A DNA stretch of 64,000 nucleotides from Polaribacter glomeratus (GTDB lineage Bacteria; Bacteroidota; Bacteroidia; Flavobacteriales; Flavobacteriaceae), in assembly GCF_002954665.1 (NCBI RefSeq), contig NZ_MSCM01000002.1, positions 840,767 to 904,766 of the forward strand, given 5' to 3'. The notes under the pieces were generated by a model, which worked only from the letters and a program-made list of their open reading frames with translations, was not told the origin of the DNA and ran no database searches. Numbering within the stretch: position 1 is the first letter of the stretch; the number at the start of each line of letters is the position of its first letter. This document shows positions 26,047 to 35,566 of the stretch, in pieces. The position numbers and the translations under genes were made by a program.

Positions 26047-27246
26047 ATGATTTCAAATAAGAATATTTTATACATTGGTAGTTTAGTAAACTACTTTGAG
26101 CTAGATGATTATGAAAACTGGTCTATAACTTCCTTAGAAAATAGTATTAAGGCTACAAAATATCTAGAAGCTACTAAAAATATAGATGCTATAATTTGCG
26201 ATTATAATATACCAGGAAACAATGGTATATTTTTCTATGATTGGATTAGAGCGCAGGCTAGATACGATGCTATTCCGTTTATACTACTTTCAAGAGAGTT
26301 TAATGTTGATGTATATAAAGCTGCATTTAAAAAGCAAATTGATGATTTTTATGTACCGTCTGTTACCAAATCAACTGATATTTTAATGCGTGTAGAATTT
26401 TTATGCACACACAAAAGGGTAAAGGGTAAAGTAGAAACTCCAAGAGTTAAAGAAGAAGGGTATAAAATGCCTGTTTCAAAACGTATTTTTGATATTTTGG
26501 TTGCATTTTCAGTGCTTTTGGTTGCATCTCCATTTTTACTTATTATTCTTTTAGCAATACGACTAGAGTCTAAAGGAAAAGTTTATTATATATCAAAACG
26601 TGTTGGTAGAAAAACATTCGACTTTTATAAACTAAGATCTATGCGAACAGGATCTGACGAATTACTTAAAAAACTAGCCGCAGAAAAAAATCAATATAAA
26701 AAAGAAGAAGTAAATTCTGAAGATAGTACGATAGGTACTCCGTGTCCAAGATGTACTATTTTGCCACACGGCGAGACTTGTTCACCTATTATGCATATCG
26801 ATACACATCAAATATGTGATTATTGGTTTAATGTTCAAAAACGAGAAGCAGCAAAAAACAACTCAACATTTGTAAAAATTGTTGATGATCCAAGAATTAC
26901 TAAAGTTGGTAAATTTATTAGAAATACGAGTATTGATGAATTGCCACAGTTAATAAATGTTTTAAAAGGAGATATGTCTATTGTAGGTAACAGACCTTTA
27001 CCAGTTTATGAGGCAGAACTATTAACTGGTGATGATTTATCTAAACGATTTTTAGCACCTCCAGGAATTACAGGTTTATGGCAAGTAGAGCTAAGAGGTA
27101 AAGGGGGCAAAATGTCTGAAGAAGAAAGAATGCGATTAGATAATGAATATGCAGACCAGTTTGTTGGTGATAATTATTCTTTTTGGTATGATATTAAACT
27201 TATTTTAAGAACAATACCTGCATTATTTCAATCTGACAGCGTATAA
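26047..27246 (+). CDS. Receiver-domain fused polyprenyl-phosphate sugar phosphotransferase
   Basis: 399 residues. Residues 1-125 look like a CheY-type receiver (D52 in IICDYNIPGNNG; ILLSREF). From about 140 there is a phosphoglycosyl transferase of the WbaP/WcaJ/PglC kind: one membrane helix (KRIFDILVAFSVLLVASPFLLI), KLRSMRTGSDE, DPRITKVGKFIRNTSIDELPQL and GITGLWQV. It should load the first sugar-phosphate on the lipid carrier. Between the KLRSM and DPRIT blocks sits an insertion with C233, C236, C245 and C257, a possible zinc site. The usual N-terminal four-helix part of WbaP is absent. Confidence 0.88.
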   Translation: MISNKNILYIGSLVNYFELDDYENWSITSLENSIKATKYLEATKNIDAIICDYNIPGNNGIFFYDWIRAQARYDAIPFILLSREFNVDVYKAAFKKQIDDFYVPSVTKSTDILMRVEFLCTHKRVKGKVETPRVKEEGYKMPVSKRIFDILVAFSVLLVASPFLLIILLAIRLESKGKVYYISKRVGRKTFDFYKLRSMRTGSDELLKKLAAEKNQYKKEEVNSEDSTIGTPCPRCTILPHGETCSPIMHIDTHQICDYWFNVQKREAAKNNSTFVKIVDDPRITKVGKFIRNTSIDELPQLINVLKGDMSIVGNRPLPVYEAELLTGDDLSKRFLAPPGITGLWQVELRGKGGKMSEEERMRLDNEYADQFVGDNYSFWYDIKLILRTIPALFQSDSV

Positions 27247-27264
27247 ATTTATAGCCCAAATAAA

Positions 27265-28014
27265 ATGAACAAGTTTTTATATGTATTATCAATTTTGTGC
27301 TTAACTGTTATTTGTTGTAACAGTATTCAAGCTCAAACATCAGAATTTGAAGATAATTCATCAAAAGCGATTGAGTTTAAATTTCCGCCACTTCAAGTTG
27401 TTATAGATTCTGCTATAAAACGAAGCGCTATGCTTAGTTTTAGAAAGCATCATATTGGAGTTGTAGAATCGACATTAGCATCAGAGCGCATATATTGGAC
27501 CAGAAACGTAGGGATTCAAGGAGATTCTAGATATGGTAACTTAAGTAATTTTGCTACCAATAACGATGGTGTTTCTAATACAGCAGCTTTAACAACTGCC
27601 AAGCAGTTTAATTATAGTATAGGGTTTTATTTGAAATTTCCGGTTTTTGATGTTTTAAATAGAAAGCATCAACTAAAACTAGCAAAGTTAGAAGTAGAAG
27701 AAGCTGTAAGTATGGCCGAATTTACAAAGGAAGAAATAAGGCAAACCGTTATAAGACTTTATCAAGATTTAATATTAAAGCAGAAATTGTTTCAAATAAG
27801 ATCAAGAAGTTTGGGCGATGGTAGAGTGAATATGGAAATGGTTGAAAAAGAATTTAGAAATGGCGTTGTACCAATATCAGAATATGTTAGGATAAATGGT
27901 ATGACTGCAAATATGGAAGCAGATTACGAAAAAGCAATGTCTGAATTTATTACAGCTAAACAGTTGTTAGAAGACATGGCTGGATTTGTATTTGGCTTAA
28001 CACTTTCAAATTAA
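27265..28014 (+). CDS. TolC-family outer-membrane protein, half length
   Basis: 249 residues with a signal peptide (cleavage probably after SIQAQ). The body is a single TolC-type helical hairpin with flanking strands (FPPLQVVIDSAIKRSAML; RQTVIRLYQDLILKQKLF; EFRNGVVPISEYVRI). TolC proteins have two such repeats and about 430 residues, so this is one repeat. It lies 4 nt before the Wzc-like gene and may supply part of the export channel. Confidence 0.75.
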   Translation: MNKFLYVLSILCLTVICCNSIQAQTSEFEDNSSKAIEFKFPPLQVVIDSAIKRSAMLSFRKHHIGVVESTLASERIYWTRNVGIQGDSRYGNLSNFATNNDGVSNTAALTTAKQFNYSIGFYLKFPVFDVLNRKHQLKLAKLEVEEAVSMAEFTKEEIRQTVIRLYQDLILKQKLFQIRSRSLGDGRVNMEMVEKEFRNGVVPISEYVRINGMTANMEADYEKAMSEFITAKQLLEDMAGFVFGLTLSN

Positions 28015-28018
28015 GAAG

Positions 28019-30400
28019 ATGACTATAGTTGATTTTGTGAGATTAATTTTAAAGCACCTGGTATTGTTAATACTAGTTCCGTTGCTTCTTGGCACTATGG
28101 TTATTGTACTTACAATGAACCCATCTTTCGAGTATTCTTCAGAAACTTTACTATATACTGGTCTTGCAACAGGTTCATCTATTGAAATGGATAAGACCTT
28201 TAATTATCAAGCTACAAACACTGCATTCGATAATTTAATAAACATCATAAACTCAAGAGAAACTCAAGAGGAAGTAGCAATTAGATTGTTAGCACAGCAC
28301 TTAATGTTACCAGAAGCAAACTCTAAATTTATATCGAAAGAACTTTTTGATGAATTTCAGAAAAAAATTCCAAAAGACTTATACAAATATGTAGCAAAAG
28401 GTAACACAACAGTCAATAATTCTGTACAAGAAAGTGATGCTGAACTTACCCCGTTTCCAGAGTCAATAAATAGAAAAGATTATGAGCAAACAGTTTTAAA
28501 TTTAACTTCTTTAATGAAAAGTAGCAATACCAATTTTGTATATGAGTTGCTAAATTATGATGAAGATGACCATTATTCCTTGAAAGCTATTTCTGGTATA
28601 AAAGCTCAAAGAATAAATAGTAGCGATTTAATTAAGTTAAGTTACACTGTTAATGACCCGGGTATTTGTCAGCAAACGCTTGCTATTTATAACCAAGTTT
28701 GTATTATTAATTATAAACATATAAAAGAAAATAGATCTGATGCCGTTGTTAAATATTTTGAAAATGAACTCTTTAAGGCCAGAGAGAATTTAAAAGAAGC
28801 AGAAGACAGACTTCTTGAATTTAGTAAGAGCTCTAATATTATAAATTACTACGAACAAAGTAAAGCAGTTGCTGTAGTTAAGGAAGATATGATGGTGAAT
28901 TACAAGAAGATTACTGCAGAATTAGCAGGTGTTGAAGCAGGAACCAAAAAACTAGAAGAAAAATTACGCATTCAAGAAATTATACAGCAAAAGAGTAATA
29001 CCATTCTTGGTAAAAAGAAAGAATTAGGCGATTTAAATTTTAAAATTGGTTTAACACAAGCCGAAATTGAATCTAGAAATGGGGCAGCGGATATTGAAAA
29101 AATTACAACTTTAAAAAATCAGTCGCAGTTATTAATTGATGAAATTAAAAAAGGGGTTGATGAATTGTATACATATCAAAACTCAATAGATGGTTTGCCC
29201 GTTTCCAAAGTACTTCCAGACTGGATGAATAACGTGGTTGAATCTGAAAATTTGAAAGCACAGATTAGAGTTATAAATGGTCAGAACAACGATTTTCAAG
29301 AAGTATACGCAGAATATGCGCCTGCAGGCGCCAACATGAAAAGATTGGAGCGAGAGATTTCTGTTGCAGAGCAAGGTTATTTAGAGATTCTTCATGGATT
29401 AAATTTAGCAAAGTTAAAACTGCAAGACAGTGAAATGTCATCTAATTTAAAAACCATTGACACACCTTATTTTCCTTTATCACCAAACCCAACAAAAAGA
29501 TCTATACTAATTATTGCGGCTGCATTTTTAGGAGGCATTATCACTTTAGGAATTATTTTTGTGATGGAATATTTTGACGATACACTTAAAAATTCTATCC
29601 GTGCAACTAAAAAAACAGGCTTTCCATCTTTAGGAATGATGCCCAAAATAATACTAGATCCTGGCAATATTAATTTACCTTTTATTCAAAACAGAGTTAT
29701 AGAAATCATTACACAAAATATATTACAATATTTTGGCGAGCAAAAGGCAAATCAAAATCCAAAAACAATTATTGTATTTAGTACTCAAAAATTAGAAGGT
29801 AAAACGGTTATAGCTGGCAATATTGCAAAGACATTAAAAAAAGATGGTAAAAAGGTATTGCTGTTAAATTATAATGACAAACAAGAATCAATTAATCAAA
29901 AACAAAGTTCGCCCATTTTAAATAAAATATTACGCTATCCAGATTCTCGTATAGATTTTGACAATCCTTTTTTAGCGGATGTGTCTTCGTATCTTAAACC
30001 ATCAGAAAATAAGGTTTATAAGATGAATAATAAGTTTTATGATGCAAAAAGTTATACCGATATTTTAGAATCAAACAATATTTTACTAGATTTTATACCA
30101 GATTTTGTAATCATAGAACTGCCTGCAATTATCTATCATAATTACCCAGCAGAACTAATTATAAATGCCGATTTGGATCTACTCGTTTGTCGTTCTAACA
30201 GAATTTGGTCAGATTCAGACGAGTCTGCAGTAGCTAATCTAAGAGAAGCTTGTGCCTCAAAACTTAATATACTGGTAAACGGAGTTAACATAAATGAGAT
30301 AGAATCTGTATTAGGAGATTTACCAAAAAATCGTTCTAAGTTAAGAGAAAAAGTAAAATCGATGTTCAAGTTTCAGTTTTTTTCAAAAAATAAAATTTAA
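28019..30400 (+). CDS. Wzc-like polysaccharide co-polymerase with degenerate ATPase domain
   Basis: 793 residues: N-terminal Wzz domain with a first helix (about 15-32), a long periplasmic coiled coil (about 240-480), a proline-rich exit (YFPLSPNPTKRS), a second helix (about 496-515) and a cytoplasmic P-loop domain. The ATPase motifs are weak. Walker A is LEGKTVIAGN, Walker B reads FVIIELPA with Glu for the usual Asp, and no Tyr cluster ends the protein. It probably sets chain length or export without classical tyrosine autokinase activity. Confidence 0.85.
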   Translation: MTIVDFVRLILKHLVLLILVPLLLGTMVIVLTMNPSFEYSSETLLYTGLATGSSIEMDKTFNYQATNTAFDNLINIINSRETQEEVAIRLLAQHLMLPEANSKFISKELFDEFQKKIPKDLYKYVAKGNTTVNNSVQESDAELTPFPESINRKDYEQTVLNLTSLMKSSNTNFVYELLNYDEDDHYSLKAISGIKAQRINSSDLIKLSYTVNDPGICQQTLAIYNQVCIINYKHIKENRSDAVVKYFENELFKARENLKEAEDRLLEFSKSSNIINYYEQSKAVAVVKEDMMVNYKKITAELAGVEAGTKKLEEKLRIQEIIQQKSNTILGKKKELGDLNFKIGLTQAEIESRNGAADIEKITTLKNQSQLLIDEIKKGVDELYTYQNSIDGLPVSKVLPDWMNNVVESENLKAQIRVINGQNNDFQEVYAEYAPAGANMKRLEREISVAEQGYLEILHGLNLAKLKLQDSEMSSNLKTIDTPYFPLSPNPTKRSILIIAAAFLGGIITLGIIFVMEYFDDTLKNSIRATKKTGFPSLGMMPKIILDPGNINLPFIQNRVIEIITQNILQYFGEQKANQNPKTIIVFSTQKLEGKTVIAGNIAKTLKKDGKKVLLLNYNDKQESINQKQSSPILNKILRYPDSRIDFDNPFLADVSSYLKPSENKVYKMNNKFYDAKSYTDILESNNILLDFIPDFVIIELPAIIYHNYPAELIINADLDLLVCRSNRIWSDSDESAVANLREACASKLNILVNGVNINEIESVLGDLPKNRSKLREKVKSMFKFQFFSKNKI

Positions 30401-30409
30401 TAGTCAAAA

Positions 30410-31768
30410 ATGAAAATGCTTAAAAAAATAGTTCGGGAGGATAATTTTTTGTCTTTAACAGGAAACCTTGTTATTGCAATTTTAGGTATTAGTGGTTTTG
30501 CCTTGTTAGCAAGAAGTTTAACGTTAGATGTTTTTGGTGAATGGGTTTTATTTATAACAGGTGGTTCTTTTGTAGAAATGTTTCGATTTGGTATTACAAA
30601 TACTGGCCTAATACGTTTTTTATCTGGTGCAGACAAAGACTCTAGAGATAAATTAATAGGATCAAATGCTTTAATTGGTTTAGGAGCAACAATTTTAATA
30701 GCAGTTATTTTGGTTTCGTGCTACACTTTTTTTAATGATGCAATTAGTAACTCTGGGTATAATTTGTTTTTTAAATGGTATCCATTATTAGCTTTTTTTA
30801 ATCTTCCATGGAATAATGCGTTGGTTGTTTTGCAGGCAGACAGAAAATATGGTAAAATATTAATTGTAAAATCAATAAATAGTGGGCTGTTTTTTATGGT
30901 AATTTTGTTTAATTTCTTTTTTATCGAAATGCAGTTAAATCAACTAGTTATTGCTTTAGTTATTATAAACGCGTTTACTTCTCTTATTACTATAATTTTG
31001 GGTTGGGATGGCACAAAATTGATTACAAAAGCAACGGGAAAAACCAATAAAACATTACTAGATTTCGGAAAATATACCACGTTTACTTTAATAGGGACAA
31101 ACTTATTAAGAAGTGCAGATACTTTAATTATAAGTTTAAGCCCTATGGGAAATGCTGCCGTGGCACTTTATAGTATACCTTTAAAACTAACTGAATTACA
31201 ACAAATTCCTTTACGAAGTTTTGTTGCTACCGCATTTCCAAAAATGTCTAAAGCAAGCGTGCAAGGAAAAGTACAAGAGGTAAGAGATTTATTTTACACA
31301 TATTCAGGAGCACTTACCTATTTATTTGTGATCATGAGTTTGTTCACGTTTGTATTTGCAGAGTATTTAGTTTTAATTCTTTCCGGGCAGCAATATTTAG
31401 TCGTTGACCCAATTACAGGTTTTAATGTGGTTGATATTGTTCGTGTATTTTCAATTTACGGTCTTTTATTACCAATCGATAGAATGACAGGTATTGGGCT
31501 AGACAGTATTAACAAGCCAAATATAAATGCCATAAAAGTATTTGTAATGGTAGCTGCAAACGTTATAGGAGATTTTATAGCAATTTTTGTTTTTAAATCT
31601 TTAATTCTTGTGGCAGTCGCATCTATCGCATTTACGATAATTGGTATTTGGATGGGTATGTATTTCTTAAACAAAGAATTAACACTTTCTTACAAAGAAA
31701 TTTTTTCTAGTGGAATTACTTTCTATAAAAATCTTTTTAATAAAGTAACTAATAATCGTTTTACATAA
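30410..31768 (+). CDS. Polysaccharide flippase (Wzx-like, MATE/MOP fold)
   Basis: 452 residues with about 12 predicted helices. The start IVREDNFLSLTGNLVIAILGISGFALLARSL and LRSADTLIISLSP block are typical of oligosaccharide flippases, which move the lipid-linked repeat unit to the periplasm. Placed between the Wzc-like and polymerase genes, 10 and 19 nt away. Confidence 0.9.
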   Translation: MKMLKKIVREDNFLSLTGNLVIAILGISGFALLARSLTLDVFGEWVLFITGGSFVEMFRFGITNTGLIRFLSGADKDSRDKLIGSNALIGLGATILIAVILVSCYTFFNDAISNSGYNLFFKWYPLLAFFNLPWNNALVVLQADRKYGKILIVKSINSGLFFMVILFNFFFIEMQLNQLVIALVIINAFTSLITIILGWDGTKLITKATGKTNKTLLDFGKYTTFTLIGTNLLRSADTLIISLSPMGNAAVALYSIPLKLTELQQIPLRSFVATAFPKMSKASVQGKVQEVRDLFYTYSGALTYLFVIMSLFTFVFAEYLVLILSGQQYLVVDPITGFNVVDIVRVFSIYGLLLPIDRMTGIGLDSINKPNINAIKVFVMVAANVIGDFIAIFVFKSLILVAVASIAFTIIGIWMGMYFLNKELTLSYKEIFSSGITFYKNLFNKVTNNRFT

Positions 31769-31786
31769 TCGCTTAAAATAAATAAA

Positions 31787-33262
31787 TTGACTACAAATAA
31801 TACAAATCCTTTTGATAAAATATCAGGTTCTGCTGGTTTAGCAAAACCAAAGGGACTTTTGTTGTTGTTAGGAGGAATCTTACTTGTAGCACTTATACTT
31901 GCAAAATTACAAGTTGCCGGCGTGGGTATTTTATTTGCGCTAATTTTTGGAGCAGTTTATCTATATCTTTTATTTACGAATCCAATTATTGGATTTTTTA
32001 CAGCAATTGGTTTAAATTTTGTTATTCTAGGAATAGGAAGATACGTTCAAGGTTTGCCGTTGGGTTTTGCTATCGATGGCATCATGGTTTTAACCTTTTT
32101 AGCAATTATTTTTTCTAGATTTAGAGAACGGGTAGATTGGTCTCCAGCCAATAAGGATATTACAATTTTAGCAGCTATCTGGTTGGGGTATTGCATATTT
32201 CAATTGGTTAATCCAGAAGCTAGAATGATAGAACCTTGGATTGCTGGTAGAGGCATAGGTTTCTATTTCTTTTTCTTTGTAATCCTTACTTTTTTGCTCA
32301 TTGACAACAATAAAAAATTAGATGCATTTCTATATTTTTGGGGAGCATTTTCTTTGCTAGCAACATTTAAAGGAACCATACAAATGCTTTTTGGAGTAGA
32401 TTATGCAGAGCAAGCTTGGTTAGACAACGGAGGCGCAGAAACGCATATACTATTTGGAAAATTAAGGGTTTTTTCATTTTTTAGTGATGCGGGTCAATTT
32501 GGTGGAAACCAAGGATACGCTGGTGTTGTGTTTATCATATACTCGATGGCCAAAAAAGGATTTGCAAAAATTTTCTTTTTAACAGTGGGTATATTAGGTT
32601 TATATGGCATGATGATATCTGGTACTCGAGGATCTATCGCAGTTCCTTTTGCTGGTTTTATGACCTTTTTTGTGCTAAGAAAAAACGTAAAAATACTTAG
32701 TGTAGGTGTACTATTTGTTGCGGTGATCTTTGTGTTTTTTAAGTTTACAATGATCGCTAACGGAAACGATCAAGTAAGAAGAATGCGAAGCGCCTTTGAC
32801 CCAAACGAACCTTCATTAAAAGTAAGACTCGATAATCAAAAAATTTTAAAAGGATATCTTGCTTCTAGACCTTTTGGCGGTGGTATTGGTCATGCAGGTG
32901 ATAAAGCCCAGCGCTTTTTACCAAACGCATTTCTATCTAATGTAGCAACCGATAGTTGGTATGTTTTAATATGGGCAGAATTAGGTATTATTGGCTTAAC
33001 ACTTCATTTAATTGTTTTATTTTATGTGATGGGAAAAGCAACTTATAAAGTAATGTTCGTAATTCGAGACCCCATAACAAAATTTAAAATGAGCGCATTA
33101 ATTTCTGGAATGGCTGGCGTTATGTTAGCTTCTTATGGAAACGCAATATTAGGTGGTATGCCAACCGCATTATTAATTTATGCTTCGATGGCACTGATGT
33201 CAAATCCAGAAATTTTCGAAGATCCTGAATACCGAAACCAAACACCATTAATTTCAACATAA
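31787..33262 (+). CDS. O-antigen ligase/polymerase family membrane protein (Wzy-like)
   Basis: 491 residues, 10-12 helices, with a large periplasmic loop. A conserved TRGSIAVPFAGF region and RPFGGGIGHAG motif fit the Wzy_C/O-antigen ligase family. Together with the flippase and Wzc-like protein it makes a Wzx/Wzy-type pathway. The start is TTG; no ATG lies close by in frame. Confidence 0.88.
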   Translation: MTTNNTNPFDKISGSAGLAKPKGLLLLLGGILLVALILAKLQVAGVGILFALIFGAVYLYLLFTNPIIGFFTAIGLNFVILGIGRYVQGLPLGFAIDGIMVLTFLAIIFSRFRERVDWSPANKDITILAAIWLGYCIFQLVNPEARMIEPWIAGRGIGFYFFFFVILTFLLIDNNKKLDAFLYFWGAFSLLATFKGTIQMLFGVDYAEQAWLDNGGAETHILFGKLRVFSFFSDAGQFGGNQGYAGVVFIIYSMAKKGFAKIFFLTVGILGLYGMMISGTRGSIAVPFAGFMTFFVLRKNVKILSVGVLFVAVIFVFFKFTMIANGNDQVRRMRSAFDPNEPSLKVRLDNQKILKGYLASRPFGGGIGHAGDKAQRFLPNAFLSNVATDSWYVLIWAELGIIGLTLHLIVLFYVMGKATYKVMFVIRDPITKFKMSALISGMAGVMLASYGNAILGGMPTALLIYASMALMSNPEIFEDPEYRNQTPLIST

Positions 33263-33334
33263 AAATAATATAAAATACATTTAAACAGTATTTAAAATAG
33301 AATAGCTATCATATAAATCCCTAAATAAATCACC

Positions 33335-34279
33335 ATGAATTACAGAAACATAAAAGATTTAAATAACATAATACTTCAAAGATTAAGCATTATTCCTAGA
33401 GATTTTGATTTAATAGTTGGTGTTCCAAGAAGCGGAATGCTTCCGGCAAATTTATTATCGCTATATCTTAATAGGCCGTATACGGATATTGATTCCTTCT
33501 TAAATGGTCATATTTATAAAGCAGGTGCAAGAAGTCAGTTTTTTGAACCAGGAGCACATAAAAAAGTTTTAGTGGTAGAAGATAGTATTGCCTCTGGTTC
33601 TGCTATGATTGAGGTTAAAGAAAGTTTAAAACATCTTGAGGGTAAGTTCGATTTAAAATATTGCGCTATTTATGTAGTTCCTGGCAAAGAGAAAATGGTA
33701 GACTATTTCTTTGAATTGGTGCCTTTGCCAAGATATTTTCAATGGAATATATTGAATCATACAACTTTAGAAAAAGCTTGTTTTGATATTGATGGCGTTT
33801 TATGTGCCGATCCTTTACCAGAGCAAAATGATGACGGAGAAAAGTACATCGATTTTATTTTAAACGCACCACCATTATTTATTCCTGGTAGTAAAATAGG
33901 TACAATAGTAACTTCTCGACTAGAAAAATATAGAAAAGAAACTGTAATTTGGTTAGAAGCGAACCATATAAAATATAATGATTTAGTAATGCTAGATTTA
34001 CCAGATATGGCAGCCAGACAAAAAGCAAATAACCATGGCGGTCATAAAGCGAGTGCCTACATGTCTAAACCTTATGTGTTATTTATTGAAAGCGAATTAA
34101 ATCAAGCAATTGAAATTAATAGAATATCAAAAAAACCAGTTTTATGTACTGCAAATTTTGAAATGATATTTGAATCAGAATCATTTATGTACAACCTTAA
34201 AAGTGGAAAACACCTTCCTTTTTTAAGAGAATTTGCATTAAAAGTGAGAAATAAACTAAGGAAAATAATAAAGGGATAG
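33335..34279 (+). CDS. Phosphoribosyltransferase-HAD hydrolase fusion protein
   Basis: 314 residues, soluble. Residues 1-130 are a type I phosphoribosyltransferase fold with a PRPP loop (VLVVEDSIASGSAM about residues 79-92). From about residue 148 a HAD phosphatase motif (CFDIDGVLC) follows and continues to about residue 280, with a short basic tail (LRKIIKG). The pairing in one chain within a glycan locus is unusual to me. It might make or trim an unusual phosphorylated sugar donor. Function is unknown. Confidence 0.75.
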   Translation: MNYRNIKDLNNIILQRLSIIPRDFDLIVGVPRSGMLPANLLSLYLNRPYTDIDSFLNGHIYKAGARSQFFEPGAHKKVLVVEDSIASGSAMIEVKESLKHLEGKFDLKYCAIYVVPGKEKMVDYFFELVPLPRYFQWNILNHTTLEKACFDIDGVLCADPLPEQNDDGEKYIDFILNAPPLFIPGSKIGTIVTSRLEKYRKETVIWLEANHIKYNDLVMLDLPDMAARQKANNHGGHKASAYMSKPYVLFIESELNQAIEINRISKKPVLCTANFEMIFESESFMYNLKSGKHLPFLREFALKVRNKLRKIIKG

Positions 34280-34335
34280 CATCAGAAAATAAATCTATCA
34301 TATTTCAAATAGTTTTTTAATTCTAAATATTTACT

Positions 34336-35538
34336 ATGTTTCTATTTAATATCATACAAATCATTCTGCTAACCTTATTGGGTTTAGCAACGCTGTATAT
34401 TTTTATATTTTCGATAGCAAGCCTTTTTTACAAACAGAAAATATATGCAGATAACGGCAACATGAAAACAATTGCTGTTCTTGTGCCTGGTTATAAAGAA
34501 GATCAAGTTATTATTGAAGTTGCAAAATTAGCTTTAGAGCAAGACTATTCTTCAACGCTTTATGATGTAGTTATTATTGCCGATTCTTTTAAAGAAGAAA
34601 CTTTAGCGGCTTTAAAAGCATTACCTATTAAATTAATTGAAGTAAGTTTTGATAAGAGCACAAAATCTAAAGCTTTAAATAAAGCAATGGCTGCTTTAAC
34701 CAGAGCATATGATATTGCCGTAGTTTTAGATGCGGATAATGTGATGGCACCAGATTTTTTAAAGAAAATAAATGCAGCATTCGAGCATGATTTTATTGCT
34801 GTTCAAGGACATCGTACAGCAAAAAACACAAATAATTCTTGGGCGATATTGGATGCAATTAGCGAGGAAATCAACAATAATATATTCAGAAAAGGGCACA
34901 GAGTTTTAGGACTTTCATCTGCAATTATTGGCTCTGGAATGGCTTTTAGATATAATTATTTTAAATCATTGATGTCAACCGTAACAGCTATTGGCGGATT
35001 TGATAAAGAGATTGAACTCAAAATGTTAAAAGAAGGGCGTAAAATTGTTTATTTAGATGATGCGCTTGTGTTTGATGAAAAAATTCAAAAAGCAGAGGTG
35101 TTTGGGAACCAGCGAAGACGTTGGTTATCTGCGCAGTTTCATTATTTTAGAAAAGATTTTTTAAGCGCGCTTAAAGATTTAGTTCTAAAAGGAAATGTAG
35201 ATTATTTTGACAAAGCCATTCAATTTATACAGCCACCAAGAATATTATTATTAGGAGCAGTACTACTTTTTAGTTTTGTTTTTGTTCTAGCCAATTACTT
35301 TTTAGAGAATCAAAATCTATATGTTATTTATTGGGTTGTTTTATTGGTAACTTGTATCTTATCATTTGTTTTTTCGGTACCAAGATCATTTTACAATTCA
35401 AAAACCTTAGGAGCTTTAACGAGTTTACCAAAAGGGATGTTTACAATGCTATTGTCTCTACTTAAAATAAAAGGTGCAAATAAGACATTTATCCACACAC
35501 AACATACCTCAAATTCAGATGAAATAAGTTCTAAATAA
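34336..35538 (+). CDS. Membrane glycosyltransferase family 2
   Basis: 400 residues: one N-terminal helix, GT2 catalytic domain (AVLVPGYKEDQV; donor Asp in VVLDADNVMA; acceptor region GGFDKEIELKMLKEG; QRRRW motif) and two or three C-terminal helices. The QxxRW-type motif is seen in processive synthases and in some single-addition enzymes. Its close paralogue at 39992-41182 shares the same helix pattern. Confidence 0.88.
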   Translation: MFLFNIIQIILLTLLGLATLYIFIFSIASLFYKQKIYADNGNMKTIAVLVPGYKEDQVIIEVAKLALEQDYSSTLYDVVIIADSFKEETLAALKALPIKLIEVSFDKSTKSKALNKAMAALTRAYDIAVVLDADNVMAPDFLKKINAAFEHDFIAVQGHRTAKNTNNSWAILDAISEEINNNIFRKGHRVLGLSSAIIGSGMAFRYNYFKSLMSTVTAIGGFDKEIELKMLKEGRKIVYLDDALVFDEKIQKAEVFGNQRRRWLSAQFHYFRKDFLSALKDLVLKGNVDYFDKAIQFIQPPRILLLGAVLLFSFVFVLANYFLENQNLYVIYWVVLLVTCILSFVFSVPRSFYNSKTLGALTSLPKGMFTMLLSLLKIKGANKTFIHTQHTSNSDEISSK

Positions 35539-35566
35539 ATATTTAAAATCCCCCTAACAAGAACGA

